Shown here: in pieces, positions 1 through 17,100 of the stretch
Layout: each line of letters starts with the position of its first letter
Position numbering within the stretch: the first letter of the stretch is position 1
Origin: Persicaria tinctoria
Lineage: Eukaryota; Streptophyta; Magnoliopsida; Caryophyllales; Polygonaceae
Length of the DNA: 64,000 nucleotides
Reading direction: 5' to 3'
Assembly (NCBI GenBank): GCA_037127255.1
Contig: JBANSL010000001.1
Span: 28,824,501-28,888,500 of the forward strand
Program-made: the position numbers and the translations under genes
Notes under the pieces: generated by a model
Database searches by the model: none
Seen by the model: the letters and a program-made list of their open reading frames with translations, nothing else
Told to the model about the DNA's origin: nothing

Positions 1-2708
1 CTAACTCATTTTAAGATTAGTAGAAAGAGGGATTTCAACCCTAAACACCTCGAAGGGTCGTTGGGTACCCTTAACCCGTCCTAAGACTATGTCGCAAAAT
101 CCATTTCAACGGGAGTAAAGCGGAAGCAAAGTAAAGATACAAGTGCCACGGCAGAGCCGGGTCAAAATATGATCAACCATTCAAATTCGAGCCGTAATTA
201 AATTGGTGAAGTTGGAATCTCCACTCTCTCTTTCCGTCATGTTAGACCCAGCGGTCATGGACTCAAATCATCATCAATAGTAGTAAGCACAACGGATACC
301 TAAAAAAATTGATATGGGGCGGGATCAGATCGATGCCCACTTTAGCTCTGCATCCCAACCGTAAGCACACATATACGCTATACCTAATAAAGATGCTCTA
401 ATGCAGTACGAAATTCAAACACACTAGCATGCTCCTAGTTCATAATAATGTGCAGAATACTGTAAAGGGCCCAAGATAATGCCAAGTGGCATATCCCTCT
501 CCTACCTCCACCCCCTCCGATAGGTGGAGACTGGCCAACTCGTGAATGCATTCCATCATAATCGGGGGGCACGCATGCCTAACCCGCTCCACAATAAAGC
601 CCGCAGGCATTTCATAATACAAGGAAGTTCATGACTCGATTGACTCAGGGTACCCGATGAGGCTGGGCTACCCTATGACCCTAGCAAAGACTCTAGGACT
701 ATCACAGATAACGGCCGTTCTGTTTACATACGCATAAAGAAATGGAATGCTCAACGATCGATGCAACCTAGCATGGTACTACATGGCATGCTGATCATGA
801 ATGCAAGCACCTAGTATATAATGCACCTATAGCAGGGAATAGCTCTATTCAATCTGAGTAAGCTCCGAAGAGACTTACCTGGCGGGGCAGAACAGCAAAA
901 GGCAACAACTAGGTATATAGGCAGCCAACATGTCACATGTGATCACCTAACACATATATAAGTAATATAAATAAGTCTACTCCTAATGTGACTCAAGCAT
1001 ATAATATCACACACAAGTCATCAAATTTATTCCTCATTTTCCCAAGATTTCCTGAAACTCTTTTAAAACCTCAAGTTAGATCAAATCACCATTCAAAACG
1101 TTTTCTCAAATCATCCAAGAAATCCATTTATAAAACATTACCCTTTCATCAACTTATTCTATTATTTTATCAAAACCATCTGACAAGGTTAGTATATTTC
1201 CAAAATTCCTCCTTTAAATTTATTAAATCAATTTCCATTTACCAAAACAATTCCCAACCCTTAAAACCTTTTCCAATATCCTTTCTTTTTAAAATCCAAG
1301 TCCAATAATATTATATTTTTAAATCCCACTAATAACATAATATAATTTATAATATCCCACTTATAATAATATTTATACTAATTATATATAAGTCTTAAAA
1401 TCATTTTCTCACTTAAACACATTTAGTCATACTTGTAGGCCCAAGAGAGAAAAATAGGCCCAACCTTTTGCCAAAATCGGATCCAAGAACCCAAGCCCCA
1501 ATTTCATTTAAGAGAACCCCTGAACCGGCCTTGTTTTAATTAAAATCGCTGAACCGGACCATGAAAATAAAAGGCCGAACCGAACCCAAATCAGATCACT
1601 GTTCATCTTCCTCCTTGAAAGAACCATTCGACAAATCTGGGGAAAGGAAGGGGAAGGGGAGCTGGCCGGCGGCGACTGCGAGCTCCGACTACCCTTCCCG
1701 ACTTAAGGGACCAGAGATTGAACAAATAGAGGGAAGGGGGAGAGGCGCTCACCGAGGAGATTAGATGCGGATGCGAGGGCTCGCCGGAGGTGCTCAAAGC
1801 CTCGATTAGCTTCGCCGGAGACTCGGAAGACGTCGGAGATGGCCTAGGGAGGGGAGGAGGAGTTTAAGGGCGAGCCTTGACAGGGTTTTAGACCAAAAGG
1901 AGAAGGAAGGAGGCTTACCGGCCTCGGATCCGGAAAGGCAGGGCTCGGGAGAAGTAGCGGCTCGGCGGAGGTACTGCTGGCGGCCACTGGGGTCGGGCTC
2001 TCGGCTCAGCGGTCGGCGCCAGCGGTGTCCGGGGAGCTCCTGGGTGCTGCCCTCGGTGGGAGGAAAAGGAAGAGGAGCCGCACGTGGATGCTTGGGCTGC
2101 ACACGGACGGAAACAGGGCTCGAGTTCGGGTATTGATGGCTGCGAAACAAGGGTGGCGGGAGCGGCTCGGGGTGGTGACGGCGCTGCTGCTGGGGAGGTG
2201 GCGGAGGCCTGGTGGCGGCTTGCACAAGCAGCCATGGAGGAGGGCTCTCCGGCAAAAATAAAAAAAGGGGAAGAAGGGATAAGGTGGTGTTTGGGTTTTG
2301 GGTTTGTGTGGATGTGAAAGGAGATCCAAAATCTGATTTTCCTTGGAAGAGAGAAGGGGGATATGCTCAGCTCATCTTCTGCCAATTCAAAGAGGAGGAA
2401 TCAATAGGTGTTGTTTGTTTTCCATTGGAGTGGTGTCAAGGAAGGGAGGGAGTGAAAGGAGAGGTAGAATTTTACCCAAATGAGCGGGATGACATGGAAT
2501 GGATAAGAATGAGAAAAGATGACGGAATTTTGGTCTCGAGGAGAAAGACATATTCAATCGTTAAAAAAAAAAAATTGGGCCGGAATTCGCTCTAAGAATT
2601 TCAAGTTAGATTTATTAAATTTGACGAGTTTTCCTTAAAATATCCAAATTAAATTCATTTTATTTTATTTATTTTTAAATAGCTATTTTAAAAATCCGGG
2701 CCTTTACA
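1..2708 (-). mobile_element. 3' LTR of LARD-like retrotransposon A (edge-truncated)
   Basis: This stretch matches the complete solo LTR at 8051-10854 almost base for base, with scattered substitutions and short indels. About 95 bases of the LTR lie left of the window. It ends in ..CCTTTACA at 2708. The minus orientation is inferred from related element B, whose primer binding site lies at the right end of its internal region. The GC-rich part (about 1600-2250) gives several proline/arginine-rich open frames on both strands; I regard these as compositional and not genes. No long coding region is present. Confidence 0.85.
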
Positions 2709-2726
2709 TTATCCACCTCTAAAAAC
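2709..2726 (-). other. Polypurine tract of element A
   Basis: Read on the minus strand, the purine-rich sequence AGAGGTGGATAA abuts the TGTAAAGG start of the LTR. Element B has the same arrangement (AGAGGCGGATGA) beside its LTR. Plus-strand DNA synthesis of LTR elements is primed from such a tract directly upstream of the 3' LTR, which supports the minus orientation. Confidence 0.7.
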
Positions 2727-3940
2727 AAGTCTCGTCCCCGAGACTAAAACCAAAATAAAGTAGGTGTGAAGTTTTAAATTGATGAGTCCAAGGGCCATGT
2801 CCAAGGATCTTGTAATCCTCTCGGTTGCGTCTTCCGGGATTCTCACAACATCCTAGTCACGGTCGTGACATCTCCAATTGGCCTTGACAAGTATGCGATA
2901 AGCGCCCCTATCACATACTCGCTTCGACTTTTCGGAAGTACCACAACTCTTAAAGTTCTACAATAGCATCACTAGGTCTTAGCAAGCACCCTATAGGCGC
3001 ACCCATAAAATGCTTGTATCCACTTCGTGAAGCATCATAGAGTTGCCCGGGTTTGAAAAGTTTTAAATGGAATTCCGCAGTTGAAAAAGATTGGCCTCAA
3101 TATCGTGGAAATTGTCGGTAACGTTTATTCTTTAAAATTTCAAGTAATTTCTTATCAAACCGCGCAAAATCTTCAAATAAGACGTTTAACCATGCAACCT
3201 TACACCAAAACAAGTAAAATCATTTCGATCAAAATTCCGTCAAATCCTCCAAAACCAATTCAGTTTCACGCATAACAGTCAATCAAATTCAGAAGCTCGG
3301 AGGTGGAATCATCCACCTCTAAGGGCTAATCCCATATCCTTTTCCTAGTTTCCAGAATCAAATCAAGCTATCAGCCTCAATTCAAGCAAGATGCATAAGC
3401 CATAAGAAATGCATAACCACTTAACCAACCAATCTCCAACCAGTACATCATACGACAAGTCTCAAACATACGCCAACAAGGTGCCACAAGGTCACATCAG
3501 CATCTCTACGTCATACTAAAGGTCGTAATATGCATATGTGCCTAATCATAACACACATCTCGACATCACACCAGAAGTCATAAAAGGTATCGCACTATCG
3601 CATATCAGCATCGCGATCATAGTAGGGTCAGTCGCAACAAGGGATATCATTTAACGCATAAATTCACATAGTCATCATATCCAATTTCTATCCAGCATTA
3701 GCATAACATTTTTATCACGTCGGTCATTGGTACTTGCAAGGTTAGCCATAGCGAAATTTCATCATAAGTCAACGGAACAAAACTACTTATCAACACATCA
3801 ATACAGTCAAGGTCATGCTATTAAGATTGGGAAGATCAAGAAGTATATCACCATCAAAATGTCAACATGCTCTCTAGAAATCATCTTAACTCATCACAAT
3901 GTCATATAACGATCATTTAGTAATCAGACACCAATATCTC

Positions 3941-3961
3941 ATATATATATATATATATATA
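3941..3961. repeat. (AT)n microsatellite
   Basis: Ten AT units in the internal region of element A. The matching place in element B (about 15335-15345) has only a short TATATATA, so the tract grew in one copy. Confidence 0.9.
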
Positions 3962-6900
3962 CAAATCATATTCACATTCCAAGTCATACTCATCATTTAA
4001 TATATCAATAGTCATGCTTGTCAATCATATAGTACAACATCATGATTACTACAACATAATATAACATCATGTTTACCACTACATAATATAACACCATGCT
4101 TTCACATAATAACACATTATTATCTCATAATTCATATAACACATCGTAACATGCTTCTAAAACGCATAGCAAAATAACAATGCTTCAATATATCATGATA
4201 ACACCAGTCACTACCAATTAGACTCCAATATTGCATAATAACATGTAATATCATTCTGTATCCGGTTCATCATAGTTGCTACCTAACATCATGCCAACAC
4301 ATATTTAATAATTCACACAAGCAAGAAAATCCTCACATCATCACCACTCAAAATAAAATGTACTCCCAGCTCGCTCGGTTCCAATTCTCAAGTCAAGGCC
4401 CGCCTCATCTAGACTCACCAACATCAACTCAGATAACATCCTCTAAAAGAAGTCCCAATTCATTTCGATATTCCAATCTTGCCCCTCATTCCACCAAGCA
4501 CTCTCACTAACCATCCACCTCTAAGAGCCCACTTCTATCTCTAACCTCACGCCTGAGTACCCCCTTATACTATGTCCTGAATACTCTCAAGGGTCATTTC
4601 TTACACTCCCCACACTTCACAAGGCATCTCAAACATCATGCCCTACTAACCATACCCCCACCGAAGATTCACCCAAAAGCTTAATAGAATCACCTAAGCA
4701 TTGCCTCTCATAAATCCCAAAATTCACTCAGTCTCACCTAAGCCTACATCCCTCTCTTGCGACTCATCCCCTAATACCATCGATCATCCCAACCGCCTAG
4801 AAGTCTTTTATCACTCATCAACCACTCCACAAGATAACCCTCACCCACAAGTTCAAGGAAGAAGCAATCATGGACATTATTACACATAAGGACCACATCA
4901 TATCAACTAGCATTTATATCAATAGCATCATTAATTCAGCATTAACATTGCAACTGCTTCGATAAATCTCAATTTACCGTTGTGCTCAATCATCATTACA
5001 AATCATCATATATGCACATAATCAAGTCAAGCTAGCAAGTTTCATTATAACCTTATCTAATAGACAGTTCAGGTTTCTCAGCATTTGCAGTTCACATTTT
5101 ATAGGTAACGAATTTAGACCATGCTTAGCAACTCAAGCATCAACGCATCAGGACATCATGTACATTAGAACTGTAAGGCACCGAATCATATCATCGTAAA
5201 CAACAGACAATTAGACAACAATTATTACCAAGTCAGCACATGAACACATAAATGTCACCATCAAAGCAGTGCAACATAGTCATCAACATATTCAAAAAGG
5301 TTAGCGATTCAAACGGAGGATACTCCCGCCTGCAAGTCATATCGTACTCGATAGCCGCAATCCTCAAAACATATTTGTCCCACCAACACCGTCGATCATG
5401 AGGCTTGTGGGTTATGGGCCCACGCTTCTGCCACACAGCTCTATCGTTATGCAACTTCCTTTCTCTTTCAAGCAGTCGCTCACCAAATATCGCAGAGGAG
5501 TCTAAGTTAGCAGAGATAGGGGAGTGACGGGAGAAGACAACCCGAATTCCTTTCGGGGACAAACACGGACCACAACTAAAGACGACAATACTAGAGACGA
5601 GACTCTAACCCGAGAATAGCAACAACGCCCTTATGGAGGTCTATTAGGTTGCAATGGTGACAAGCAGACACAATTTCATCATAAGGGCATATCAATCATT
5701 TTAATCCACACTAACATGTACCTATCTCGAGGAGCACGACATACGTATTCATTTCAAAAAGACATATTCATATGCTACACGGATGCATGCGAGACAAGAT
5801 AGTAGTCTATCATCCCATGAAAGCAGATAGGCCTAGCAACTTAAGCAAGATATGCAGGATTAAATAGGCATCACAATTATCACATATATGAACAATGCAC
5901 GAGCGTAGTGTATGGCATCATAAAGGACATGTAAGAGCAACATAGTAACTATCTTATCTGACACAATGATCGTATAATAGGTCAAGCATGGCACGTAATC
6001 ATATGACGAGATACATTTAGAAAGCATGGGTCCTACATGGTACCAGTGATACATGATGTGACACAAGCATAGTCAAGAGTCATTAAGAGGAGTTCAGCAT
6101 AATATTTACGAAACATGAGACATCGTCAAAAGTAACAAAAAATACACCATGGGCGATACATTATAATCATACTAAGAACGAACCATCATAGAGTACATTC
6201 ACGATACAATAATCATCACATCATAGAACAAGTACAACACGTGATCATTTGGCGAATCATATTGGGAATCATCAGCCCTACATGACACTACTGGCACATA
6301 TCGAACATGCACACAATCAAGATAACTCGACTAGATTCGTTCTAACATTCAGGTGCCATGCGTATGCGGAATCACGGTGTAGCGTGGTGTGTGATCATGC
6401 GAGGTGTCAAGTCATACATCTATGCAAGCACGAGAGGATGTCATAGAACAATAGGGTAACACTACCGAGCGATAACAGGTAAGCATGCTAGGATTACCCA
6501 ATTACGGAGAGCAAGTCAATCATCGAACTCAACATTAATCTAATCAGGGTGAGTAAAACAATCTAAGATGATAGGGAAAAGAGAAGGATCACACTATCAG
6601 GGACCTAGCTCAGAGAAAATCAAAAGTAATGTAGGCAAGATGTAAATTCGCACAAGTTACAATCAAGGGTCCTACATGAAACCAATGACGCGATACAACA
6701 TTTGATACATACATGCGCTTGATTGACTAACACAACGATACAAACGAGACCACATTAACATAGTTCAGCGATACAAGGCGTGGGAGGAATGTAGCAGTGC
6801 ATAATATAAGCCTACGTAACATGGCAATATAAGTAGGATACAGGGGCATGTGTTCCAGTTTAATAATACTAAATGAGACACGCATATATCAAGATATCAC

Positions 6901-7756
6901 TTTGATAACATTGTCACAGATGGAACTACTAATTTAATCAAGCAAGGCCAAGGGCAACACTAACTAAAATGCCGAGGAGATCATCTTACGAGGCATTCGT
7001 ACAAGGAAGAGCTTACCACACTATCATGGACCTAATTCAGGAAAAGCTACATCCATATAGACTCATATCATGCCATTTATGTTTCTAACCAATCAGTAGT
7101 ACGATCATTACAATAGGTCAATTGGACACGCGAGACCAAACATAATCATGACAGAAAGCGAGATGCAACACGAGACCTCTAAACAATGTGACTAGCATGG
7201 ATACGGAATGTTATACAATCACGAATTTACATTAAGGATCATCACAATAACATGTATGGGAAATTACATATCATATAAGGCAAATTGACATCAGGTTGTA
7301 GCACGTATCAAATAAGGAACTTGCTTCTTCAGGGTGTCAAAATTTAACGATCACACTATCATGAACCTAGTAGAGAAAAATCATGCAGATTCATTTCATG
7401 CAGCTCACACTTCCATTCAATCCTACGATCAATAGGCCAAGTAAACATGCTATGACAACATATAATCACGGTAGAAGCCAAAACATAACACAAGACCTCA
7501 GCAATGTAACCAATCATAGATGCAACAACATGAGTAGCTTTTTACCAATGGTCATTCGCAGGGTACATGCCAAATATTACAAAATTATATCATGCAATTC
7601 AGAGAGAGTCACAATTACAACCGGACAGGGATCCCTAAGGGCAACCATTGACTTTTCCCAACCGACTCATCACCTCTCTTTCCCGTGGGACTCCGGTACG
7701 AATCTTTATGGCAAGAAGACACTGGTTGATCATCATAAGAATAAGGAAACACAGCC

Positions 7757-8045
7757 CCGGAAACTCATCACCTCTCTTTACAGTTTTAGCATCTTTGAAT
7801 TAGATTTGTATAGATCAACTATATGTTAATTTGTGATTTATAATTGATTTTGACTCCCTTTACAATTTTGAGATTTAGGGTTTGGGGATTTTGGAATTTA
7901 GGGATTTGAGGAATTCAGGGGTGTCTGGATACACATATATAGTTGCTGAATGTATTTGCCACATTGGTCATAGGTATATCTTTGGGTGTTTTACATGTTT
8001 CTACCTGGTAATGCTGCCATGCTAGATTTATTCTTAGGTTGATTT
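7757..8045. other. Probable low-copy flanking DNA, left part
   Basis: The sequence has no counterpart elsewhere in the window. It reads like an AT-rich plant untranslated region or intron, with a TTTAGGGTTTGGGG stretch near 7873. It joins 10860-10972 when the solo LTR is removed. No open frame is convincing. It is probably a relic of the locus that received the insertions, but a low-copy repeat cannot be excluded. Confidence 0.45.
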
Positions 8046-8050
8046 CGTAG
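8046..8050. repeat. Target site duplication of solo LTR, left copy
   Basis: CGTAG directly precedes the TGTAACGG terminus and recurs exactly at 10855-10859 after the TTTACA terminus. A 5-bp duplication is standard for Ty3/gypsy integrase. Confidence 0.9.
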
Positions 8051-10854
8051 TGTAACGGCCCAGAATTATGATTTCCGGGTTACGTTTCAAGGGATAAAAC
8101 CCCTTGTTCGGATCTTGCAATCCAGGTACGGGTCGAGGTTTTAAACTCATTTTAAGATTAGTAGAAAGAGGGATTTCAACCCTAAACACCTCGAAGGGTC
8201 GTTGGGTACCCTTAACCTGTCCTAAGACTATGTCGCAAAATCCATTTCAACGGGAGTAAAGCGGAAGCAAAGTAAAGATACAAGTGCCACGGCAGAGCCG
8301 GGTCAAAATATGATCAACCATTCAAATTCGAGCCGTAATTAAATTGGTGAAGTTGGAATCTCAACTCTCTCTTTCCGTCATGTTAGACCCAGCGGTCATG
8401 GACTCAAATCAGCATCAATAGTAGTAAGCACAACGGATACCTAAAAAAATTGATATGGGGCGGGATCAGATCGATGCCCATTTTAGCTCTGCATCCCAAC
8501 CCTAAGCACACATATACGCTATACCTAATAAAGATGCTCTAATACAGTATGAAATTCAAACACACTAGCATGCTCCTAGTTCATAATAATGTGCAGAATA
8601 CTGTAAAGGGCCCAAGATAATGCCAAGTAGCATATCCCTCTCCTACCTCCACCCCTTCCGATAGGTGGAGACTGGCCAGCTCGTGAATGCATTCCATCAT
8701 AATCGGGGGGCACGCATGCCTAACCCGGTCCACAATAAAGCCCGCAGGCATATCATAATACAGGGAAGTTCATGACTCGATTGACTCAGGGTACCCGATG
8801 GGGCTGGGCTACCCTATGACCCTAGCAAAGACTCTAGGACTATCACAGATAACGGCCGTTCTGTTTACATATGCATAAAGAAATGGAATGCTCAACGATC
8901 GATGCAACCTAGCATGGTACTACATGGCATGCTGATCATGAATGAAAGCACCTAGTATATCATGCACCTAAAGCAGGGAATAGCTCTATTCAATCTGAGT
9001 AAGCTCCGAAGAGACTTACCTGGCGGGGCAGAACAGCAAAAGGCAACAACTAGGTATATAGGCAGCCAACATGTCACATGTGATCACCTAACACATATAT
9101 AAGTAATATAAATAAGTCTACTCCTAATGTGACTCAAGCATATAATATCACACACAAGTCATCAAATTTATTCCTCATTTTCCCAAGATTTCCTGAAACT
9201 CTTTTAAAACCTCAAGTTAGATCAAATCACCATTCAAAACGTTTTCTCAAATCATCCAAGAAATCCATTTATAAAACATTACCCTTTCATCAACTTATTC
9301 TATTATTTTATCAAAACCATCTGACAGGGTTAGTATATTTCCAAAATTCCTCCTTTAAATTTATTAAATCAATTTCCATTTACCAAAACAATTCCCAACC
9401 CTTAAAACCTTTTCCAAATTCCTTTCTTTTTAAAATCCAAGTCCAATAATATTATATTTTTAAATCCCACTAATAACATAATATAATTTATAATATCCCA
9501 CTTATAATAATATTTATACTAATTATATATAAGTCTTAAAATCATTTTCTCACTTAAACACATTTAGTCATACTTTTAGGCCCAAGAGAGAAAAATAGGC
9601 CCAACCTTTTGCCAAAATCGGATCCAAGAACCCAAGCCCCAATTTCATTTAAGAGAACCCCTGAACCGGCCTTGTTTTAATTAAAATCGCTGAACCGGAC
9701 CAAGAAAATAAAAGGCCGAACCGAACCCAAATCAGATCACTGTTCATCTTCCTCCTTGAAAGAACCATTCGACAAATCTGGGGAAAGGAAGGGGAAGGGG
9801 AGCTGGCCGGCGGCGACTGCGAGCTCCGACTACCCTACCCGACTTAAGGGACCAGAGATTGAACAAATAGAGGGAAGGGGGAGAGGAGCTCACCGAGGAG
9901 ATTAGATGTGGATGCGAGGGCTCGCCGGAGGTGCTCAGAGCCTCGATTAGCTTCGCCGGAGACTCGGAAGACGTCGGAGACGGCCTAGGGAGGGGAGGAG
10001 GAGTTTAAGGGCGAGCCTTGATAGGGTTTTAGACGAAAAGGAGAAGGAAGGAGGCATACCGGCCTCAGATCCGGAAAGGTAGGGCTCGGGAGATGTAGTG
10101 GCTCGGCGGAGGTACTGCTGGCGGCCACAGGGGTCGGGCTCTCGGCTCAGCGGTCGGCGCCAGCGGTGTCCGGGGAGCTCCCGGGTGCTGCCCTCGGTGG
10201 GAGGAAAAGGAAGAGGAGCCGCCCGTGGATGCTTAGGGTGCACACGGACGGAAACAGGGCTCGAGTTCGGGTACTGATGGCTGCGAAACAAGGGTGGCGG
10301 GAGCGGCTCGGGGTGGTGACGGCGCTGTTGCTGGGGAGGTGGCGGAGGCCTGGTGGCGGCTTGCACAAGCAGCCATGGAGGAGGGCTCTCCGGCAAAAAT
10401 CAAAAAAGGGGAAGAAGGGATAAGGTGGTGTTTGGGTTTTGGGTTTGTGTGGATGTGAAAGGACATCCAAAATCTGATTTTCCTTGGAAGAGAGAAGGGG
10501 GATATGCTCAGCTCATCTTCTGCCAATTCAAAGAGGAGGAATCAATAGGTGTTGTTTGTTTTCCATTGGAGTGGTGTCAAGGAAGGGAGGGAGGGAGTGA
10601 AAGGAGAGGTAGAATTTTACCCAAATGAGCGGGATGACATGGAATGGATAAGAATGAGAAAAAATGACAGAATTTTGGTCCCGAGGAGAAAGACATATTC
10701 AATCGTTAAAAAAAAAAAAATTGGGCCGGAATTCGCTCTAAGAATTTCAAGTTAGATTTATTAAATTTGACGAGTTTTCCTTAAAATATCCAAATTAAAT
10801 TCATTTTATTTTATTTATTTTTAAATAGTTATTTTAAAAATCCGGGCCTTTACA
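8051..10854 (-). mobile_element. Solo LTR of the element A family
   Basis: A complete 2804-bp LTR with TG..CA termini. It is near-identical to 1-2708 over the shared part and flanked by perfect CGTAG duplications. Because the duplications bracket just one LTR, this is an independent insertion reduced by LTR-LTR recombination. It is not the 5' LTR of element A. The minus orientation follows the family. The same GC-rich stretch as in the 1-2708 copy (about 9740-10400) gives spurious proline-rich frames. Confidence 0.88.
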
Positions 10855-10859
10855 CGTAG
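10855..10859. repeat. Target site duplication of solo LTR, right copy
   Basis: CGTAG, identical to 8046-8050. Confidence 0.9.
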
Positions 10860-10972
10860 ATCCTTGTTTGAACATTCTATATTTATCTTGGATTTCATAT
10901 ATCGATGATATCGCTATTTTCATCCCTTTTGTGCGTTAGCCTGCTAAATTAGCTGGATATTCAGGCTTTGAT
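10860..10972. other. Probable low-copy flanking DNA, right part
   Basis: An AT-rich, unrepeated remnant between the solo LTR and element B. It continues the sequence that ends at 8050. No gene was recognised. Confidence 0.4.
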
Positions 10973-14122
<3,150 letters not shown>

Positions 14123-14140
14123 TCATCCGCCTCTAAAAAT
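14123..14140 (-). other. Polypurine tract of element B
   Basis: On the minus strand TTAGAGGCGGATGA sits directly before the TGTAAAGACC start of the 3' LTR, the place expected for plus-strand priming. Confidence 0.7.
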
Positions 14141-17100
14141 AAGTCTCGTCCCTGAGACTAAAATCACCTTAAAACCGGGGGATGGAGTTTGAAACTGGAG
14201 AGAGTCTAAGGATCATGTCATCGATTCTATAAGAACCTCATAGGGGCCCGTATGAGATCCTCATAGAACCCTTGACGTGATCATAACATTTCCAATTGGT
14301 CGTAGCAAGTATGTGATATGGGCCCCTATCACACCCTTACCCCAACCTTTCGGTCACATCATAACTCGAAAAGCAATCATAGCGTCTCTACTAGGTCTTA
14401 GCAAGCATTCTATATGCGCCCCTATAAAATGCCTGTATCCACTTCGTGAGACGTTATAATATAAGCCCGGGTTGAAAAGTTTCAAAAGGGATTCCGTAAT
14501 TGAAAAAGATTAGCCTCAAAATCGTTGAATTTCTCGGTAACGTCTATTCTTTAAAATTTCAAGTAATTCCTTTTCAAACCGCTCAAAATCTTCAAATAAG
14601 ACATTTAACCAAGCAACTTTACACCAAAACAAGTTAAATCCTTTCAAGCAAAATTTTGTCAAAATTCTCCAAAACCAAATCAGTTTCCCGCATTACAATC
14701 AATCAAATTCAGAATCTCGGAGGTGGAATCATCCACCTCTAAGGGCTAATCCCATATTCTCCTCCTAGTTTCCAGATCATGCAACATCATTCACAACTCA
14801 ACAAGTACCATAACCAAAAGTCTCATCAACTCTTACATAAGCATAATACCATAAGCTATCTCACACATGGCAAATCCCACATCATATCATAGTCACAAAC
14901 CATCACATAACCGTCTAATTAACATAAACATAAACATGCCAACAAGTCTCAAGTACCAAAGAAACAACAAACCTCAACATACTACAAATCATAAGGTATA
15001 TCTACATCACACTGAAGGCATCACAAGTGCATAATCGAATGTTCATCACTCATCATGTAAGCACACATGTCCAGAAATCAACGAGTCAGGTGTTATGGGG
15101 TTAGTACGTCAGTACACATCAAATCTCACAATCGCATATCGATATTGCAACACAAGTAGATAGATTCATCACGTTAACATCTCAACGCAATAAGGTCATG
15201 TTATTAAGATTCAGAAAAATGAAGATCAAGAAGTATATAAATCATCACAATGTCAATATGCCCTAAAAGACACCACCTTAACTCGTCACAAAACCATATA
15301 ACGACCATTTAGAAATCATGCCACATTATCTCATATATATAAGTCATGTCCACACTTCAAGTCATATTCATCATTTACATAATCAATAATCATGCTAGTC
15401 AACCATATAATACATCATCATGCTTCTAAAACAACATAACAGGATGGCGAAGCATCAACATATCATGATAACATTGGTTACTTTCAACTAGATTCCAATA
15501 TTGCATACTAACATGTAATATCCTTCCATATCAGATTTGTCATGGTAGCTATTTAACATCATATCAACACATATTAAGAAATCACATAAGCAAGAAAATC
15601 GTGACATCATCACCACTCAAAATAAAACGCAATCCCCGCTCGCTCGCTTCCAGTTCCCAAGCCAAGACCAACCTTCTTCTAGACTCACCAACATCAACTC
15701 AGACAAAATTCCCTAAGGAATCCCAATTCATCCCGATACTCCAATCTCGCCCCTTATTCCACCAAGCACTACCTCACACCATCCACCTTTAAGAATTCAA
15801 CTCCTATCTCTAACTCCACACCCGAGTACCCTCTCATACTATATCACCAGCATCATGCCTTGCAAAATTCCTAAAGCTCACTCAGTCTTACCTAAACCAA
15901 CATCTCACTCTTGCGACTTATCTCATAACATCCCCGATCATCCTAACCACTCAAGCTCTTTCACCACTCTTCTACCACGCTATCAATGACCTCACCCGCG
16001 GGTTTAAGGAAGAAGCAATAACGAAAATCATCAAACCTAAAGTCTACAACATATCAACTAGCATTCATAAACATAACATCATGTATGAACATAATGAAGT
16101 CAAGCTAACATGTTGCATTATAACCTTATCCGATACAATTCAGGCTTCTTAGCATATGTAGTTCACATTTTACAAGCAAAGGAATTCAAATCATGCTTAG
16201 AAACTTAGAGTAACAACAAGTCAAGACATCATGGTACATGAGATCTATAAGTCATGAAATCATATCATCATAGACAACAAGCAATCAGGCAACGGTCATC
16301 ATCAAGTCAGCACATCAACACATAAATCTCATCGTTGGGTCAGTGCAATATCGTCGTCAACAAATTCAAAAGGGTTAGAAATTCGAACGAAGGACATTCT
16401 CGCTTGCAAATCATATCGCACTCAGTAACCGCAATCCTCAATACGTGCTTGTTCCGCCGACATCATTGATCATGAGGCCCGTGGGTTATGGGCTCATGCT
16501 TCTGCTACGCCGCTCTATCGTTATCTCACCTTCCGTTCTTTTTCCCATGCGATCGCTCATCCAAGTATCGCATAGGAGTCTAAGTTAACAGAGATATGGA
16601 AGTGAGAAGGAAGGGTAACCCAATGTCCCTTCCGGAAACAAACACGGACCGACACTAAAGACGACATCTAGAGAAAGAACTCCGACCCGAGAATAGTAAC
16701 GATGCCCCTATGGAAGTCTATTAGGTTATAATTGTGTCAAGCAAATACGAATTTACCATGGAGCACATCAGTCACATTAATCCACACTAACATGTACCTA
16801 TCTCAAGGAGATCGACATACATATTTATTCCAAAAGGCATAATCAAATTCTACACGGATGCATGTGAGATAAGCTAACATTCTAGTATTCCATGGAAGCA
16901 GATATACCTAGCAACTTCAAGCAAGATATGCGGAATCAGTAATGATCATGCAAGATTCGAAGTCATATGGGATTTAATGAGGATGACATGTATCATGTAA
17001 ACGAACGAATGTACAAGCATGGTACATGCAGCAACAGGGGAGGTCAATTATAGCATGGCGAGATATAACATAACTATCAGGCTAAGCGTAATACGAGAAT

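Larger units (their letters stand above)
2709..7756 (-). mobile_element. Internal region of element A: long, non-coding, truncated
   Basis: About 5 kb without a credible open frame on either strand; the longest frame (109 codons, minus, near 5233-5562) matches no family I know. The sequence aligns along its length with the internal region of element B. Examples are the block at 2870-2920 against 14285-14335, and the stretch around 7640-7700 against 18590-18650. Similarity stops near 7756, where B continues about 1.5 kb further to its primer binding site. The primer binding site and 5' LTR of A are therefore missing. Long conserved non-coding interiors between large LTRs define LARD elements, which depend on proteins supplied by other elements. 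Confidence 0.75.

Noticed and set aside
988..1308. A 106-codon plus-strand frame repeated at 9129-9449
   Set aside because: AT-rich, runs against the orientation of the element, no recognisable motif; duplicated only because the LTR is.
1806..2385. Proline/arginine-rich frames on the minus strand in family A LTRs (also 9947-10526)
   Set aside because: They overlap each other in several frames in a GC-rich part of the LTR and show no domain. Presence in both copies only reflects LTR identity.
5233..5562. A 109-codon minus-strand frame in the interior of element A
   Set aside because: The homologous part of element B (about 16320-16640) does not keep it open, and no motif is visible.
1..10854. 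A single full-length LTR retrotransposon bounded by the two near-identical 2.8-kb sequences
   Set aside because: The right LTR has its own perfect 5-bp duplication on both sides, there is no primer binding site before 8051, and the interior breaks off near 7756.
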